Part shown: in pieces, positions 11,205 through 24,735 of the stretch
Numbering within the stretch: position 1 is the stretch's first letter
Layout of the letters: each line of letters starts with the position of its first letter
Assembly (NCBI RefSeq): GCF_001638985.1
Contig: NW_017265173.1
Location: 255,710 to 319,709 of the forward strand
From: Phycomyces blakesleeanus NRRL 1555(-)
Taxonomy: Eukaryota > Mucoromycota > Mucoromycetes > Mucorales > Phycomycetaceae
Direction of reading: 5' to 3'
DNA: 64,000 nucleotides
Made by a program: the position numbers and the translations under genes
Notes under the pieces: model-generated
Seen by the model: only the letters and a program-made list of their open reading frames with translations
Told to the model about the DNA's origin: nothing
Databases searched by the model: none

Positions 11205-11453
11205 TTATGCGGCAATGGGGGCATCAGGTAGGTCAGCTACAACGGCGTTCCTGCGTCGAAGTGCATAGACTGGCAAATCGATTCGATCGCCATCCAGCAT
11301 AAGGGTGGCCTTGGCACTTGGGTTTCGCTGGAGCCACTCGGTAACGCATGCGGCAGAAAAGTATTGGGCTGCCTCGAGTACGGTGTCTCCGTCCTGAATG
11401 GAACACTGATAGGAGCAGGCAGTATTGGCAAAGGTGTAGTCAAAATCAGACAT
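11205..11453 (-). CDS. Small conserved-looking protein, 82 aa, unknown function
   Basis: It starts MSDFDYTFANTACSYQ and ends VVADLPDAPIAA. The frame is clearly richer in G+C than the flanks, with codon use like the neighbouring housekeeping genes, which argues for a real gene. Three cysteines fall in the first half, and the middle (CVTEWLQRNPSAKATLMLDG) looks like a helix followed by a strand. There is no signal peptide or membrane segment. Upstream on the minus strand is poly-purine/pyrimidine sequence and a (CT)n tract at 11611-11633, as in other promoters here. The frame is open upstream to 11594, but that extension is low-complexity. I do not recognise the family. Confidence 0.6.
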   Translation of the reverse strand: MSDFDYTFANTACSYQCSIQDGDTVLEAAQYFSAACVTEWLQRNPSAKATLMLDGDRIDLPVYALRRRNAVVADLPDAPIAA

Positions 11454-11603
11454 ATTTGAATAGGAATCTTTATGTATAAAAAGCAAAGCAACAAATGAAA
11501 GAAGGAAAGAAGGAAAGAAGGAAAGAAGGAAAAAACAAAACAAAATGAAATAAAATAAAAATTGAATTAGTGGCTTTCGTATCACCAGTGTCAAACCAAC
11601 CCA

Positions 11604-11638
<35 letters not shown>

Positions 11639-12719
11639 GCGTGTGCGTCTTTGTACAGTTCTTAATATATATTATATATTATATAGTTTGTAAAAAATAA
11701 AATAAAATAAAATAAAAATCCAGTCTCCCCTATTTTCTTATGTACATGTGTATTTTATTTGATGACCACGTTATCGTCAGCCATTAGAGTTTGATCCTAT
11801 AGTAAGAAGGACAGAGCTTATATTATATTTATATGTACATTCATTCTATATGTAAAGGACTAGATAGGAACATACAGAAAGAAAATATATATTCATATGT
11901 TTAATTGGCTATTTGTCCCAGTCTATTGAATACCCCCTTCAAGTAACATATTTTCAAAATAAGATAAGAAAATGTAGTTTATAAAGTATTGACAAGAAAA
12001 TCTTCAAAGAACGAATGGAGGGGGAGTCAATAATCTTTAATGATTATAAAAGAAGTCCTTTAAATTCATAGATAACAAGCCATGGGTTTTGTAGTATTTA
12101 GAGCTTCTTTTCTTTTTCTTTTTTTTTAAGAAAAAAAAAATTCAAAAAAAAGGGGGAGTCTCGACCAAGCTGTTTGACATGTCCCACCCTGTACAACCAA
12201 ACCATCTGTCTGTCTTTATTTTATTATTACAACGTTTCACAGCCTGAGTTGGTCAACGACATTAAAGTTTTTCTTTTTTTTTTTAAAAAAAAAAAGAGAA
12301 TCAGATATCTTCAAGCCCGCTCTTTTATATTTATTTTAGTCTTCATTTCCCTGTTAAATCTTGGGATTCATTATTAATATTTTAATATTAATTTTCTCTT
12401 GATTTTATACTATTTTATAATTTACATATTTATATATGTACAGATACTTTCTTTTTGTTTCAAAAATCACACATACACACACACTATTTAATATAAAATG
12501 TAGTAATATTATATATATGTTTCAAACGTTTCAATATCTTTATACAAAACATACAAAACACACGCATGTATATATATATATATATAGTAAGATAGGTACA
12601 TATGTAGTGTGCAAGTATATTGTGTATAATAATGTAGTGTAGTGTAGTGTAGTGTAGTATAGTGTAATGTAGTTTAATGTAATGCTTTTGTGGTGTGGTG
12701 TGGTGTGGTGTGGTGTGGT
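11454..12719. other. Spacer with microsatellites
   Basis: It holds (CT)n at 11611-11633, (AAAAT)n near 11695-11717, TA palindromes, and pentanucleotide tracts GTAGT (12628-12660) and GTGTG (about 12690-12718) abutting the next gene's stop. Frames at 12174-12642 are low-complexity. There is no gene that I can support. Confidence 0.6.
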
Positions 12720-14872
12720 TTATTTTTTGTTATAGTTTTCGAATTTGAAAGTTTTGGCAGCCTCTTCATTCTTCCACCGTCCTAATCTGTACACCGATTG
12801 AAGGAACCGTCTCTGCTGAGCAGTTGTGTCGAGTACAAAGAAGGTCGGCGCAAGAATCGATGATTCACACACACGCTCTTTAAACGACGGATGAGTTCTG
12901 TCCAGATGGTCGAGCAGCTCTTGTTTTTTGTAGATATTGCTGGTCAGGGTCAGGTACGCAGCTCGGAAACATCGAACGATTGTCATCGCATTGTACGACT
13001 TGGATCCAATATCATTACCTCTGTCTCGAGGATCCATAATGTTGAATACAGGATTACCAGTTCTACTAACACTTATATTCTACAGGCATAAAATATAAAT
13101 AAATCAAAAACCGTCTTCTGGACTATGAATGTCTTGCCTTGTAATGATATGATCCTTGTCCTTCAACACAAACTCCAGTCAACCGCATATTGAATCCAAA
13201 TCCATAGAGTTGGAAAAAGTCTAACAGGAGAGTTGCTAAATTGCGTTCTGGTACAATTGAACCAGATTGAATTTTTGGATGATTCTATATAAACACACAC
13301 ATTAAAACATAGATCATTTTATTTTTATATACCATGCCCTTACCTGTAGAAAACTCATAACCAAACAAACAATGGCATATCCTCCAAGTCCTCCAGTAAA
13401 CACCTCATTCAGTGAGCGTGAGGCCAGGAATAGTTTGATCAACATCGTCAATGGGCGCAGAGCTGGTGCGGCTCTCATCATATCTCCAATGACCTCTGCA
13501 CTGTGGATGCCTGTAGTGGAGTCCAATATGATATCTACTTTGAGTCCAGTCAAAGAATCTTCAAATTTAATAACTGGGACCTAGAATTTGAAATTAAATA
13601 AAATACAAAAGAATAATAATAGAAAGCACCGTAAAATAAAGATTGATTTATTGATCCAGTTGTTCTACTTACTGTTGCCTTTGAAATGATCTTAAGATCT
13701 TTACATAGACCTGCTACATCTAATGCCATTCCTAGTTTTCTGAGCATTATGTGCTTGGATGATATGACTACAAGATCAATATCACTTTATGGTAACATTG
13801 GTATCAAACAATTAATATAATGTAATTGAACCAAAAGGGTTTAGTAATCCAACCTGCTTTTATTCCTTCTCTTTTCTACATTTTATCAATCTGTACATTT
13901 AACTTCATTTACCTGTCAGGCAAAAAGAGGTTGGTAGCAAAGCTTCCAAACACTTCAACTTTTGCATCCTTTGATACCGTTTTCTCTATTACTTTTTGAA
14001 TTCTATGAACCAAGAACCGGCGCATCTGGACCTCTACATCAGTAGGTTCAAGGTACTGCAAAAGGCAGTTCAATTCACGTTCATATCTAGATCAACAATC
14101 AGAAAGCCCAGGTCAATATACACAAAATAATAGTAATAATAAAAGGCCATTTGTGTAAGAAAACTCAAGACATACAATTGATGTGCAGTGATATTGGGCT
14201 GTAAGCAGGTATTTCGCATAGATTCCATCCATGGGTAGAGCGAGTCATCAATCTCCGGGTCATCTTGGCTCTGTTCCATATCTTCTCTCTTGCGTTTACT
14301 TCTTTCCAGAAAACGCTTTTCTTGTCTACTACGTGGATCACCAAGCTCTAATGAAATAAAATCCTCTTCTATATAATACCAAACACCAAAAAACCAAATA
14401 TATATGTATATACATATATAATATTAATAAACGCGTGCCTATATATATGTAAATTTTTCTTTCTTTCTAAGAAAGAACCAATACATAAAAAAAAACTGTA
14501 TTTCTTTCTGTTAAAGAATGATTGCTTGTTCTTCTTCTCGTTCTTTTCTTCGTTTAATTATCGTTATTATCATCATTACTCTAAAAAGAACTAGAAGAAG
14601 TACAAGTACAAGGAGAACGAGAAGAAGGATAAAAAAAAGAAGAATCTTCTCAAGACGGGGTTTTCATATATTTTGATTTTGTTTTATATATATATATGTG
14701 TGTGTGTGTAGATTATTAAAAATCACCAAGTGGATTTCTTTGTCGACTTGCCATTTGTTATTTCTGGACCATGTTCTGGTGATGTAAGGTCAATGGGATT
14801 GTCGGCAGACGATTGATTGGCTTCCGAGTCTGTTTTGTCTGATCGTGGTTTTTTGTTTCTTATTCTGGCCAT
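12720..14872 (-). CDS. TRF4/5-Cid14 type non-canonical poly(A) polymerase (TRAMP complex)
   Basis: Seven exons: 14872-14752, 14368-14176, 14086-13913, 13784-13673, 13580-13344, 13284-13138 and 13079-12720, about 447 aa. The nucleotidyltransferase core has FGSFATNLFLPDSDIDLVV (GS plus DxD metal ligands) and the third Asp in GLKVDIILD. The PAP-associated domain has FNIMDPRDRGNDIGSKSYNA. Known members add short A tails to nuclear RNAs so that the exosome degrades them, working with Air zinc-knuckle proteins and Mtr4. The N-terminus is short and basic (MARIRNKKPRSDK). Introns 1 and 6 appear to use GC-AG sites (G|GCAAGT and AAG|GCAAGA); with GT-AG alone the frame stops. The N-terminal exon is the least certain part. 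Confidence 0.85.
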
Positions 14873-17800
14873 TGTAGATTTGCAGTAGACAGATTATTAT
14901 TACTATTATTACTATTATTATAGTCGTCGTCAAAGCTGTACTCGTAGTTGTATTCGTGGCTGTTGTTTGTTATATGATTATTATGGATATTATTATAATT
15001 ATAATTATTATTATTTATATAATATATATATTATATATATGTGAGCAAATGAATGATTGAATGTGTGTGTGTGTCTGTGTGCTGATAAGTTAGTAAGTGT
15101 GGAAATAAAAGTTAAAACAAGCCACACAGACAAGCAAAAATTCGGTCTGATCAATCATTTCATCAGTTCAGTTCAAGCCACGTGAATAGCACTGACTCTA
15201 GAGATCATAGTACAGTATAGTATATCACCGATTTACTATTCATACTAATGGCTTCATGATAATTTATTTGTGCTTGTATGCGTATAATAAATAGATGCAC
15301 ATAAAAATAAACAAACTGCTTGAATATTCTTACTTTTATGTAGCTGTATAATTTATTATTTATTGATTTAAATGAATTGACAGTTTATACCTTTCTACTG
15401 ATAATGATACTGATACTGATACTAAGACGATTGGATATGTATGTAGGCTTTCTAGTTTTAGTCCTAATAGTTACAAGGACATACATACATATAATACTTT
15501 ATTCTATTTAAGCTGGCCAAAGCGTAAATCAGGCCAACGTTCTGATATTCGTATTTGTAGTTCCAGACATGTGAAATACGTACAGATCCCTTGGTTTCTG
15601 ATGGGTTTATATTCTTTCTTTCTATCTATAAGAAATATAATGCTGTTTATCATGTTAAATATAATATATATAGCAATTCATTTTCTCCCTCTCCCTCTCC
15701 CTATCTTTCGGTGTCTCTTTTTTTTTGTGTTATTATAATCAACAAAGACAAGATAAATTGAAACATGCTAATGCCTAGTCTGCCTGTGAGAATATTATAA
15801 TAGAAATGTTACTATAGTCACACGCATATATATATATATGTATATGTATGTGTGTGTGTGCTGGTAAAGGGATCCAATTATTATTTTTTAATTTATATGA
15901 AATGAAATGAAATGAAATGATATGTAGCAAATAACGTCAATAATACTTCTTTTCTCCACTATTAACCCTTTTATTTATTTATTGGAATTCACGATCATTT
16001 TATTAAATTCACACAGAATTCTCAAGCAAAGAATATAGTAACAATTAGAACTCTTCTTGTAGGTACGCACACACACCCACATGCATGCACACATATATAC
16101 ATGTATAATAATAGCAGAGTGAATACTAGTGCAAGTACAAGTACAAGTGCAAGTAAATAGGTAAAAGAGTGAATTAACTTTATTACAAGAAGAAACAAAC
16201 TCCTTGAACTAAAGGTAAAAGAGAGTAAAGCATAGAGTATTAGACATAATCACAACAAACCTCCCTTTTGGATCTACTCACAAAAGATTTTTGTTGGCTA
16301 TAGATTTACATTCAAAGAAATAGTGTGTATATACAACTTTCTTCTGCTATTCTGTGTTTAGTAAATCAAACAAAGATGATCATGTCAAATCGATCAAAAG
16401 AAAGGAGTTTATCTTTATTCTTATTCTTATTCTTCTTATGGTCTATATGTCATTAAGCGGGAAGCTTCCTATATATATATATAATTTCTTACTTACTTAC
16501 TCACTCACTCACTCACGCGCATGTCTATAAATATAGATAGAAATACAAAAGGCAAGATCTGTTTTTTTTAAAAGAAAGAAAGACCAAGGAGGTTGTACTG
16601 ATAGACGTCACTGCACATTGAAAAAAAAAAGGTATTTGAATATTTTTGAATACTTTGAGAAATATAATTTTTTTTCTTTCTTAATTGTATATTGTAGTTG
16701 ACCCAAAAAAGCTACCATTTTTTTTGGTCAAATTTACAAAGAAATAAAGATACAATAAGAATAATAGTGTATATACATATATTGGCTGCTGTTATTTTCC
16801 AAAAAGACAATGAACAATAATAAGAAGAATAATTTGAAGAGGTATACTACTTTTATATACTTTTTGTCAAATACAGTGTCAGCAAATTGATTGTCAACAG
16901 ACATACAACGAGTAAGAAAGACCTATACATACATGACATATGATATACAAAGAGAGATCAAAAAAGATGAGTAAAAGAGGAACAAGCCAAAAGTCTGTCC
17001 TCCTCCTCTTCCTCCTGTTCCCCTTCCCCTTTCTCTCCATCTTCACCTTAATCTTTACCTTTAATTCTTTGCTCTTTTATATTACTTTGTATTATAAATA
17101 AATAAATCAAAAGAAAAAAAAAATACCTCCTTCAACTCCTTCTCTCCTCCTCCTCCTCCTTTGACCTTTTTTCTTCTTCTTTCTTTTCTATTCTTTCTTT
17201 ACCTCCTCCTACTTCCCCTTCACTTTTGAATAAACAAGCTTCCCTATCAACGCATGGCTTTCACACAAAATACTAATCTCCTTGAATACCTTTAAATTAT
17301 ATATATATATATATATTTGGTGGTGCATTCTTTCCATGACTCGAAAGAATACTTGGCAGACATAGTAACGCACAGGAGAATTGAAATACAATAAACCCAC
17401 CCACCCACACACCAACCAACCAAGGCACACTAAACACACTCTTTCTGTCTTGTACAACAATTTAGCCAGAAGAATCCCTTTCTTGGCTTATAATAAATCT
17501 ATCCAATTCCTCATCACATTCTTTAGTACAACAAATCAATATTTTATAATTATATAACTATTATGTGTATATATTTGAATTTTGTAAAAAAGACTAGCTA
17601 TTATGATAGTAGACCAGGCTAATCCTTATATATATATATAATTCCTTTCAATTGCAAGTAAAAGATAGATAACATTAGTCTAGGCAAATCCTTTTATTTT
17701 TATCTTGATGTTTAAATATAAGTGTATAAAGGACGTTTAGTATGCCATACATATTAAGCTATCTATCGACAGTTATTCAACCAATAGATCAATACAAATG

Positions 17801-18158
17801 CAGCTAAAAACCAGTAGACAGACAGACAGACAGAATATATAATTAAATAAATAAAAAGGTTATCAAAGACTCCTTATGTAAGCCGTACTCCTGATTATTG
17901 TGATTACTATTATTCTCTGCCTTTTGGGTTTGTAAAGCTAAAATAGGTCAAAAAAAACAAAGAGCCAGTCAATCGTTTGGTCAATTTCATATGCTTGAAT
18001 GTATGTAAATCTCTTTATCTCTCTGAGGATCCATGTATATATATAAGAATAAGAGTGCATGTAATATGCTATATAACCTTTAGAAAACAGCACCCAAAAA
18101 TAAAATAAAGTACATGTCTATCTATCTATATATAACCATAGATACATACATATATATA

Positions 18159-18194
<36 letters not shown>

Positions 18195-19743
18195 TGTAGA
18201 TAACTAGTATGAGAGGCCATATGTTTGTTGAAAATGCAAAATGCGAAATGCGAAATGCAAAATGTAAAATGCAAAATAGACAATCCACATCGTTTATTGT
18301 TTCCTATCCGTTGCTATCCTTTTCTGTCTTTTTTTTTTCCTGCCCGATCCTTCTAATCCTCAGAAATGATGCTAGACTTGAATTTTGTGTTGGATCGACG
18401 ACGATGTCGACAATGCATATACAGACACACACATAAGAATATAGACTTATGGACCAGTCCTTTCCAAAAGGTTTACTTGTCTAATTTTTGGCTTGTCTGC
18501 CTGTCTACTTATCTAATGTACGCTTAATCTGGTATAGTCTCTATATTGTTTGTAATCATAATCTAGATAGTAATACTACCTACTAACGGCAATATGTAAA
18601 TCCAGGGATATGAAATACTTGCAACATCAATAATAAGGCTTAATATTGAGTCTATATTTTTATATAGTTTTATATAAAGAGAAATGATTTTTCTAAATAA
18701 ACGATGATAAACCTTGGTTTAAAGATATCGAAATAGAGAAATAGAGTAGTGAAATGGAATCAAATATCTGCAAAAAAAATTTCTTTCTTTCTTGTAGCAT
18801 TCCAATGATAAGCTCGGCTCTGGACCTTGACCTTGCCTCCTTTATTTTCACTTTTATTTGTGTATGTGTATGTAATGTATATAGAGTGTTAGATTTTGTA
18901 AGAATAGTTGCAATGAATTGTGATTTGTAAAATAAAAAAAATAAAAGCAAGATTCAAACCATTAATGTATTGCGTGCTTGTGTGTTTTTATTTTTGTACT
19001 TAAAGATGATATTTGGCTGCACAGTCTAGAATGATACCCAAAATATAAACATAAAATCCCAAAAATCGTTACAATTGCCTTTTTGAATAACAAAACGTCT
19101 TGAAATGCTGTGGTGCAATGTGAAATATTGTTTGTATGTGTGCTGGATATCATTGACACATGGAAATGTTATTATTTTTCATATAAATATAAATACAAAT
19201 CTGTGTGTATATATTTTATAATCTCTCCTGAGATCATAAAAGTATTAAGATCGATAGCTACCTTGGGAAACCAAAGCGCCACTCTATAATCCTTACCTGG
19301 TCATCAATCTCACAAGGCGGAGAGCTGGATCCTTGATATATATATGAAATACTAGCACCAACAATAATGCTAATGCTAATGCTAATGTTAATACTAATGC
19401 TACAAATAATGCTTCTTATATATATATATATATTTCAAATCCCAAAATAAAATAATAAAATAAAAAGACCCTACAAGAAGGATAAAATGGGCCCAGCACG
19501 AACATTAGAAATACATTAAATATACCTATGCTATACATAGTATAGTATAGTACAATACACTACACTACACTACACTACACACACAAAAGAAAGAAAGAAA
19601 GAAAGAAAAAAGGCTTATCTTGATCCCTCACCCCTATAAGAATCCCTTTTCTCCTTCTTATTTTATATATATATATATTGTTTTGTACATAGACAAATCA
19701 ATCAATCAAGCAAGCAAGCAAGCAAAGAATAGAGAGAGAGAAA
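14873..19743. other. Long gene-poor, microsatellite-rich spacer (~4.9 kb)
   Basis: No convincing coding exon was found on either strand. It holds many microsatellites: (ATT)n near 14890-14920, (AATGA)n 15897-15921, (CACT)n 16500-16514, TA tracts, (ATGT)n near 18170-18198, (TGCTAA)n near 19370-19400, and (ACTAC)n 19557-19580. One exon-like piece at 19265-19338 on the minus strand has balanced codons and ends in CAG|GTAAGG. It could be a UTR exon or part of a non-coding transcript. Frames such as 17209-17460 and 18209-18436 are repeat-driven. Confidence 0.55.
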
Positions 19744-19986
19744 ATGATGGCTATGAATGATCATTTAATAGCTCCTTTAGACTATCAGAATGATATTGTA
19801 CACATAGATATATTTGCCACAGAAGCACATGAGTATTTGCCTATTATCAAGTCATTCGAGTACATAAACTATCCAAAATATATTGACCCGTTTTACTTTT
19901 ATTTTGAGACGCTTTGGTTTGGTTCCTTGCTTGCTTACTTGCGTACTTGCTTACATGTATATATATATATGTATATATATAGATGA
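19744..19986 (+). CDS. Doubtful 80-aa ORF
   Basis: It starts MMAMNDHLIAPLDYQNDIVH after a purine-rich leader (GAGAGAGAAAATG) like those before real genes here. The first ~50 residues look protein-like (IFATEAHEYLPIIKSFEYIN), but the rest dissolves into CTTG and TA repeats. No donor site of good quality follows. It may be the first exon of a decayed gene. I do not recognise it. Confidence 0.25.
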   Translation: MMAMNDHLIAPLDYQNDIVHIDIFATEAHEYLPIIKSFEYINYPKYIDPFYFYFETLWFGSLLAYLRTCLHVYIYMYIYR

Positions 19987-20444
19987 TGTAAAAGGTGTAT
20001 TGGTTTGTAGATTAGTGCGTAATAAACCACCATACCCCTGCTTTTCCTCTTTCTCTCTCTTTTGGCTTTTCTTTTCTTTTTTTTATATATAATTTTCCTT
20101 TTTTACTTTATATTTTTTTTTGGTACCTTAACCTTTTTCCTTCTTCTTCTTTTATCCTTGATCCCTCTTCTTCAAGTCAATCTCGATAGATACAGTACAG
20201 TACAGTACAATACTATATTATAATACAATACATAAAAAAAATATACATAAAAGGGATTAAAATCCATTGCATTCCCGGATTTTTTCCAATTGCACTTTCC
20301 TTCCTCTTGCTTTATTTTTTTTTTAACTCTAGAAAAGATATTAATATTAATAATAATAATAATAATTCTAGCAATATCTGTAATTATCATTACATATTAT
20401 TGATATCATAAATAAATATACAAAATACACATATTCTTGTAACC

Positions 20445-21727
20445 ATGGTAGAAGAAAGTAAAACGCACCAGAACCACTATCCATACTCTGTCGACTCAAG
20501 TGAGATCGATGACATTTCTGCCCACGCAGCTGGATCTACAGGCCAACCACCCATTGTATTGAGTGGAACTCGCTTTGTCATTGTCTTTGTCAGGTAACAC
20601 ACAACATATTTATAATGAATCATTAAATAACATCTGTCTATCTCTATGTGCCTCTCTTTAGTCTTTTACTTGGTCTTTTTATGGCAACCCTCGATCAGAC
20701 AATTCTTACAACAGCCCTGCCACTCATTTCGTCTGAATTCAATGCCTCTGACCAACTCGGATGGGTAAGTTTTGTTTATTATCATTTTCAGTGGAATTGG
20801 ATTTGGTTTCATCTCCCTCTTTTTTATTTTTATTTATTTATTTATTAATCAAATCTCAAATAATTAGGTTGGATCTGCCTATTTGTTGACCTCGAGTGGG
20901 TTCCAACCAATTTATGGAATTTTTGCTGACATTATGTAAATAATCCTTCTATATTTTATTTTATTTTATTTTTTTAAAAAAAAAGACAAAATTGAATTAC
21001 ATACTCGACCGTACTTTATTTCATTTCTCACCAGACTAACGATGCCCATTGTTTTTTTTTTTAAAATTATAATAATAATTATAGTGGTCACAAAACTGTC
21101 TATCTGATATCGCTATCAATCTTCTTGTTTGGAAGTATTCTCTGTGGTGCGTCCAAGACAATGTTCATGTTAATCATGTCAAGAGGTAATAATGATATTA
21201 AAAGCATTATATTCTTGTCGACACATTCATTACTCACCTGTTTTATTTTATGTTAATATCAAAAATAATCATAATAATCCTAATAATCTAGCTGTTCAAG
21301 GTGTTGGTGCAGCTGGTCTTATTACAATTCTCCTTATTATTATCTGCGACTTGGTTTCACCCCGAGAGAGACGTAAGTTTTCTCACAAACACAAACACAA
21401 TTATCAAATTTATTTATTTATTTATTTATATATGTAGCAAAGTACATGGGTGGTCTTGGTGTAGCAATTGGTGTAGCAACATTGGCAGGTCCACTTTTGG
21501 GTGGTTACTTTGCCGATCGACGTATCTGGAGGTATGTGCACTATTATTAAAATCCTGTTGTCTAGCCTTAAAACAAATAACCATAGAGATAGATTGACAA
21601 ATGGTATTAATTACAAATGAAAATAATAATCCTAACATTCAAATTTTGCTTTAACAAAATAAACAAATAAACAAACAAACAAACAGATGGGCATTTTACA
21701 TGAATGGTTTTGTTGGGTAAGCACCTT

Positions 21728-21764
<37 letters not shown>

Positions 21765-23341
21765 ACACTAAATTTTGGAATTGAAACATAATGATTATTT
21801 ATTAATATTAATATAAATCATTTAGTATTGTCGTTGTCGCTGCAATTGTTGTGTTCTTCAAGCTTCCAACCCATAGAGTAAGCGATGAACCAATGCGGGT
21901 CCAGATGAAGCGTGCAGACTATGCTCCTGTTTTCCTCATGATGCCAGGCACAATTTGTATCCTGGCTGCACTCCAGGTCGGAGGTGCAAACACATCCTGG
22001 TCGTCGACAAACTGTATTGTTCTTTTTACGGTCGGCTTTGCGCTGTTTGCGATCTTCATTGCTTGCGAGATCTGGGTCGTCCCTTATCCTTTTATCCCCC
22101 GTCGGTTTGTCATGTCCCGCACAAACATGGCAATCTGTCTGGCAAACTTTATGGGTGGTGCAACCGACTATGCGATCATGTTCTTTGTACCACTTTATTT
22201 CCAGCTGGTGCACGGTGATTCTGCAACCTCGTCTGCGCTTGAACTCTTGCCGTTCTTCATTTCAGCTGTCATTGCCAGTTTCATCACTGGAATCATCATC
22301 TCCATGACCGGCCGCTACAGACTCATCCTCTGGCTAGGCTGTGCCATGACAGTGGTTGGAACTGCCCTGTTGCAGACTACCACGGTTGACATGCCCCGTT
22401 CTCTACAGTACTTTTATCTCGGTATCCTTGGATTTGGAACTGGTCTCTGTAAACAGACCTTTATTGTTGCTGGTCAAGTAGCAGCGGATCCCAAAGAGTA
22501 AGTCTGTTGCTTTATTTTCTTGCCATGGTCTAATGATTGCTTCTTTCTTAGTCTTTCACTTGCAACATCTATCAGTCAATTCTTCCGGTAAGTTATTCAA
22601 TATTCTCTACAATGGTCCATATACACTTTTTTTTTATCCCTTAAACACATACTTTATTATTGCCTTTCCAAAAGAAGAAGAAGATATTACTCCTTTATCT
22701 TTTACATATGAAAAGGGGTGGGGGTGATACATCTATATACAGATACATAGAAAGCTAAAAGACAAAAGGAGATTATAAAAGACATGTTTGTTTTATTTAC
22801 TAAATCTCTCTATACATATCTTATCCATATATCAGTATCTTTGGTGGTGCTTGTGGTATCAGTGTTGCCGAAACAATCTTCAGTTTCCGTACAAAGGCAG
22901 GACTTGCCGATCTGTCCAAGAAGATGCACCAGAACTTCTCTATCCAGAACATTGCCCTTATCAAGTTTTTGCCTGCTGCAGCCAGACGACAAGTGCAGAT
23001 TGTTTCAGTGGACGCAATTGACATGATCTATAGATTCAGTAAGTTATTCTTTTTTCTTTATAGTATTATATCTCTATAAAAAGGTCCTACATATCCCCCC
23101 CCCCCCACACACACACACACACAAATACATATCTTCTTTATATTATTCTCCTTTTACTCCTGTTCTTTTTTTTTACTTATTTATTTCTCGTGTAGCAATC
23201 GGTTGCTGTGCGGCTGGTCTGTTGGCCTCCTTCCTTGTCAAGCACTATGACATCTGGACTGATGAAAGCAAGGTTCAACCTACCGCAGCGAACGGAAATG
23301 GTACAACCCACAACAAAGCGTCGGATGGATCCAACGCATAG
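20445..23341 (+). CDS. MFS drug:H+ antiporter, DHA2 (14-spanner) family
   Basis: Eleven exons close in phase: 20445-20593, 20662-20764, 20868-20935, 21085-21185, 21292-21372, 21438-21531, 21687-21716, 21826-22497, 22552-22587, 22836-23038 and 23196-23341, about 560 aa. TM1 carries LDQTILTTALP (the family's LDxTIVxVALP motif), loop 2-3 has GIFADIIGHKTVYL (motif A), and TM5 has LAGPLLGGYFAD (antiporter motif C). Long hydrophobic segments follow through exon 8. The N-terminus is cytosolic and acidic; the C-terminus is a polar tail. DHA2 members sit in the plasma or vacuolar membrane and export drugs, small metabolites or basic compounds in exchange for protons; the substrate cannot be predicted here. 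Exons of 30 and 36 nt are notable. Confidence 0.9.
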
Positions 23342-24735
23342 ATAGACCTTGGTTTTCAGCATCGCATTTTTATTTTTATTTTTATTTTTATTTATTTCTT
23401 ACTTATCTATCTATCTATTTATTTATTCTCACAATCTCTCAGTCTCCCTTTACCTACCTACCTACCTACCTATTTATATTTATATTTATATTTATATTTT
23501 TATATATCTTTCCTTAACCTCTTCCTACTCCTTCCTACCTCTTCACTTTTAACTTCTTTCCCTACTCCTTCCTTTCTCCCCTACTTCCTTAACCACTTAA
23601 AAAAAAAAGTACAAAAACAAAACAAACAACCCGAAAAAACAAAACAAACAAGTACAAAAAAAAAGAAGAACAAGATGATAATGATAGTAAAGAAAAGAAA
23701 AGAAAAGAAAAAAAAAAGAGTTTGTTCTACTATTATTCTCTATAACTGTATGTAATTTATTTTTTTGTATGTGTAAAGAAGTTCAACCTCTTTACATAAA
23801 AAGAAAATTATTATACTATTCAACCTAAAAAAAAACCCCTTTTTTTTGTTTCCTTTTCCTTTAGTCCATTTATCTATCATCATTTTCTTTCTTCCTTTTT
23901 GGTAAAAAAAATTCAACCCAAACCCTCAACTCAACTCAACGCTTTCCTTTTTCTTCTTCTTTATTAACATTCTCAAATAAATATATATAAGTGACCTCTT
24001 TTGTGTACTTCTTTACAAAAACCAAGAAAAAAAAAAGACCCGTCAAATATTAATAGTAACATATACGAATAAACTCATCTATTATGTATGTATAAATGTA
24101 TCAAAACCAGTTTAATATGCCCTTTTTTTTCCTTTTTCCTTATTTTTATTAATATTAATATTAATATTAATTATTACTTGTTGAATTGAATTGAATTGAA
24201 TTGAATTGAATTTTGAGATAAAGAAAGAAAATGTAGATGAATGAACATGGGTGGGGAGGAATTTTTTATATGTGTGTGTGTGTGTGTGTGTGTAGAATTA
24301 TATATAATTAATATATATATATATATAAAAGTAAATGGAAATATAAGAATAAGAGTAGAATAAGAATAGAAGATGATAGGATAAAGTATAGTATAGTATA
24401 GTAGAGCAGAGTAGAGTAGAATGGATAAAATGGAAAGAAAAAAGAACGTTGAAGAAAGTGAGAGAGGGTGAAGGAGGTAAAGGAGGAAGAGAAGGAGGAA
24501 AGATGGGATCGAGTGTTGAATGAAGGTTCTTCTTTAAAAAAAATAAAATAAGAAAAAAAAAAGTTAATAAATCACAAATAACAATATTTGTGATTTATGT
24601 ATGTATGTATAGCCAATAAGAATCCAAAGAAAAAAGAAACTACCTCTTTGTTTCTTCGTTTTTATGCATTTTATGCCTACACATTTTTTCCAATTGTTTT
24701 TTCTTCTTCTTCTTTTCTTTTCTTCTCTTTATACT
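23342..24735. other. Convergent 3' spacer between the transporter and HEM3-like genes
   Basis: Two genes end facing each other across 1.4 kb. The content is low-complexity: (TTTTTA)n after 23365, TACC repeats 23452-23471, (GAATT)n 24182-24212, (GT)n 24272-24294, and purine-rich runs 24400-24500. No coding signal is seen. Confidence 0.6.

Noticed and set aside
16967..17110. Short ORF starting MSKRGTSQKS with a hydrophobic run
   Set aside because: It is made of CTCCTC and CCTTT repeats, so the hydrophobicity is a by-product of a pyrimidine tract.
18209..18436. 75-codon frame with repeated KCKMQN-like peptide
   Set aside because: Encoded by an AAATGC microsatellite.
21818..22307. Several frames on both strands over the transporter's large exon
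   Set aside because: Shadows of exon 8 of the MFS gene, which fits splice phase on both sides.
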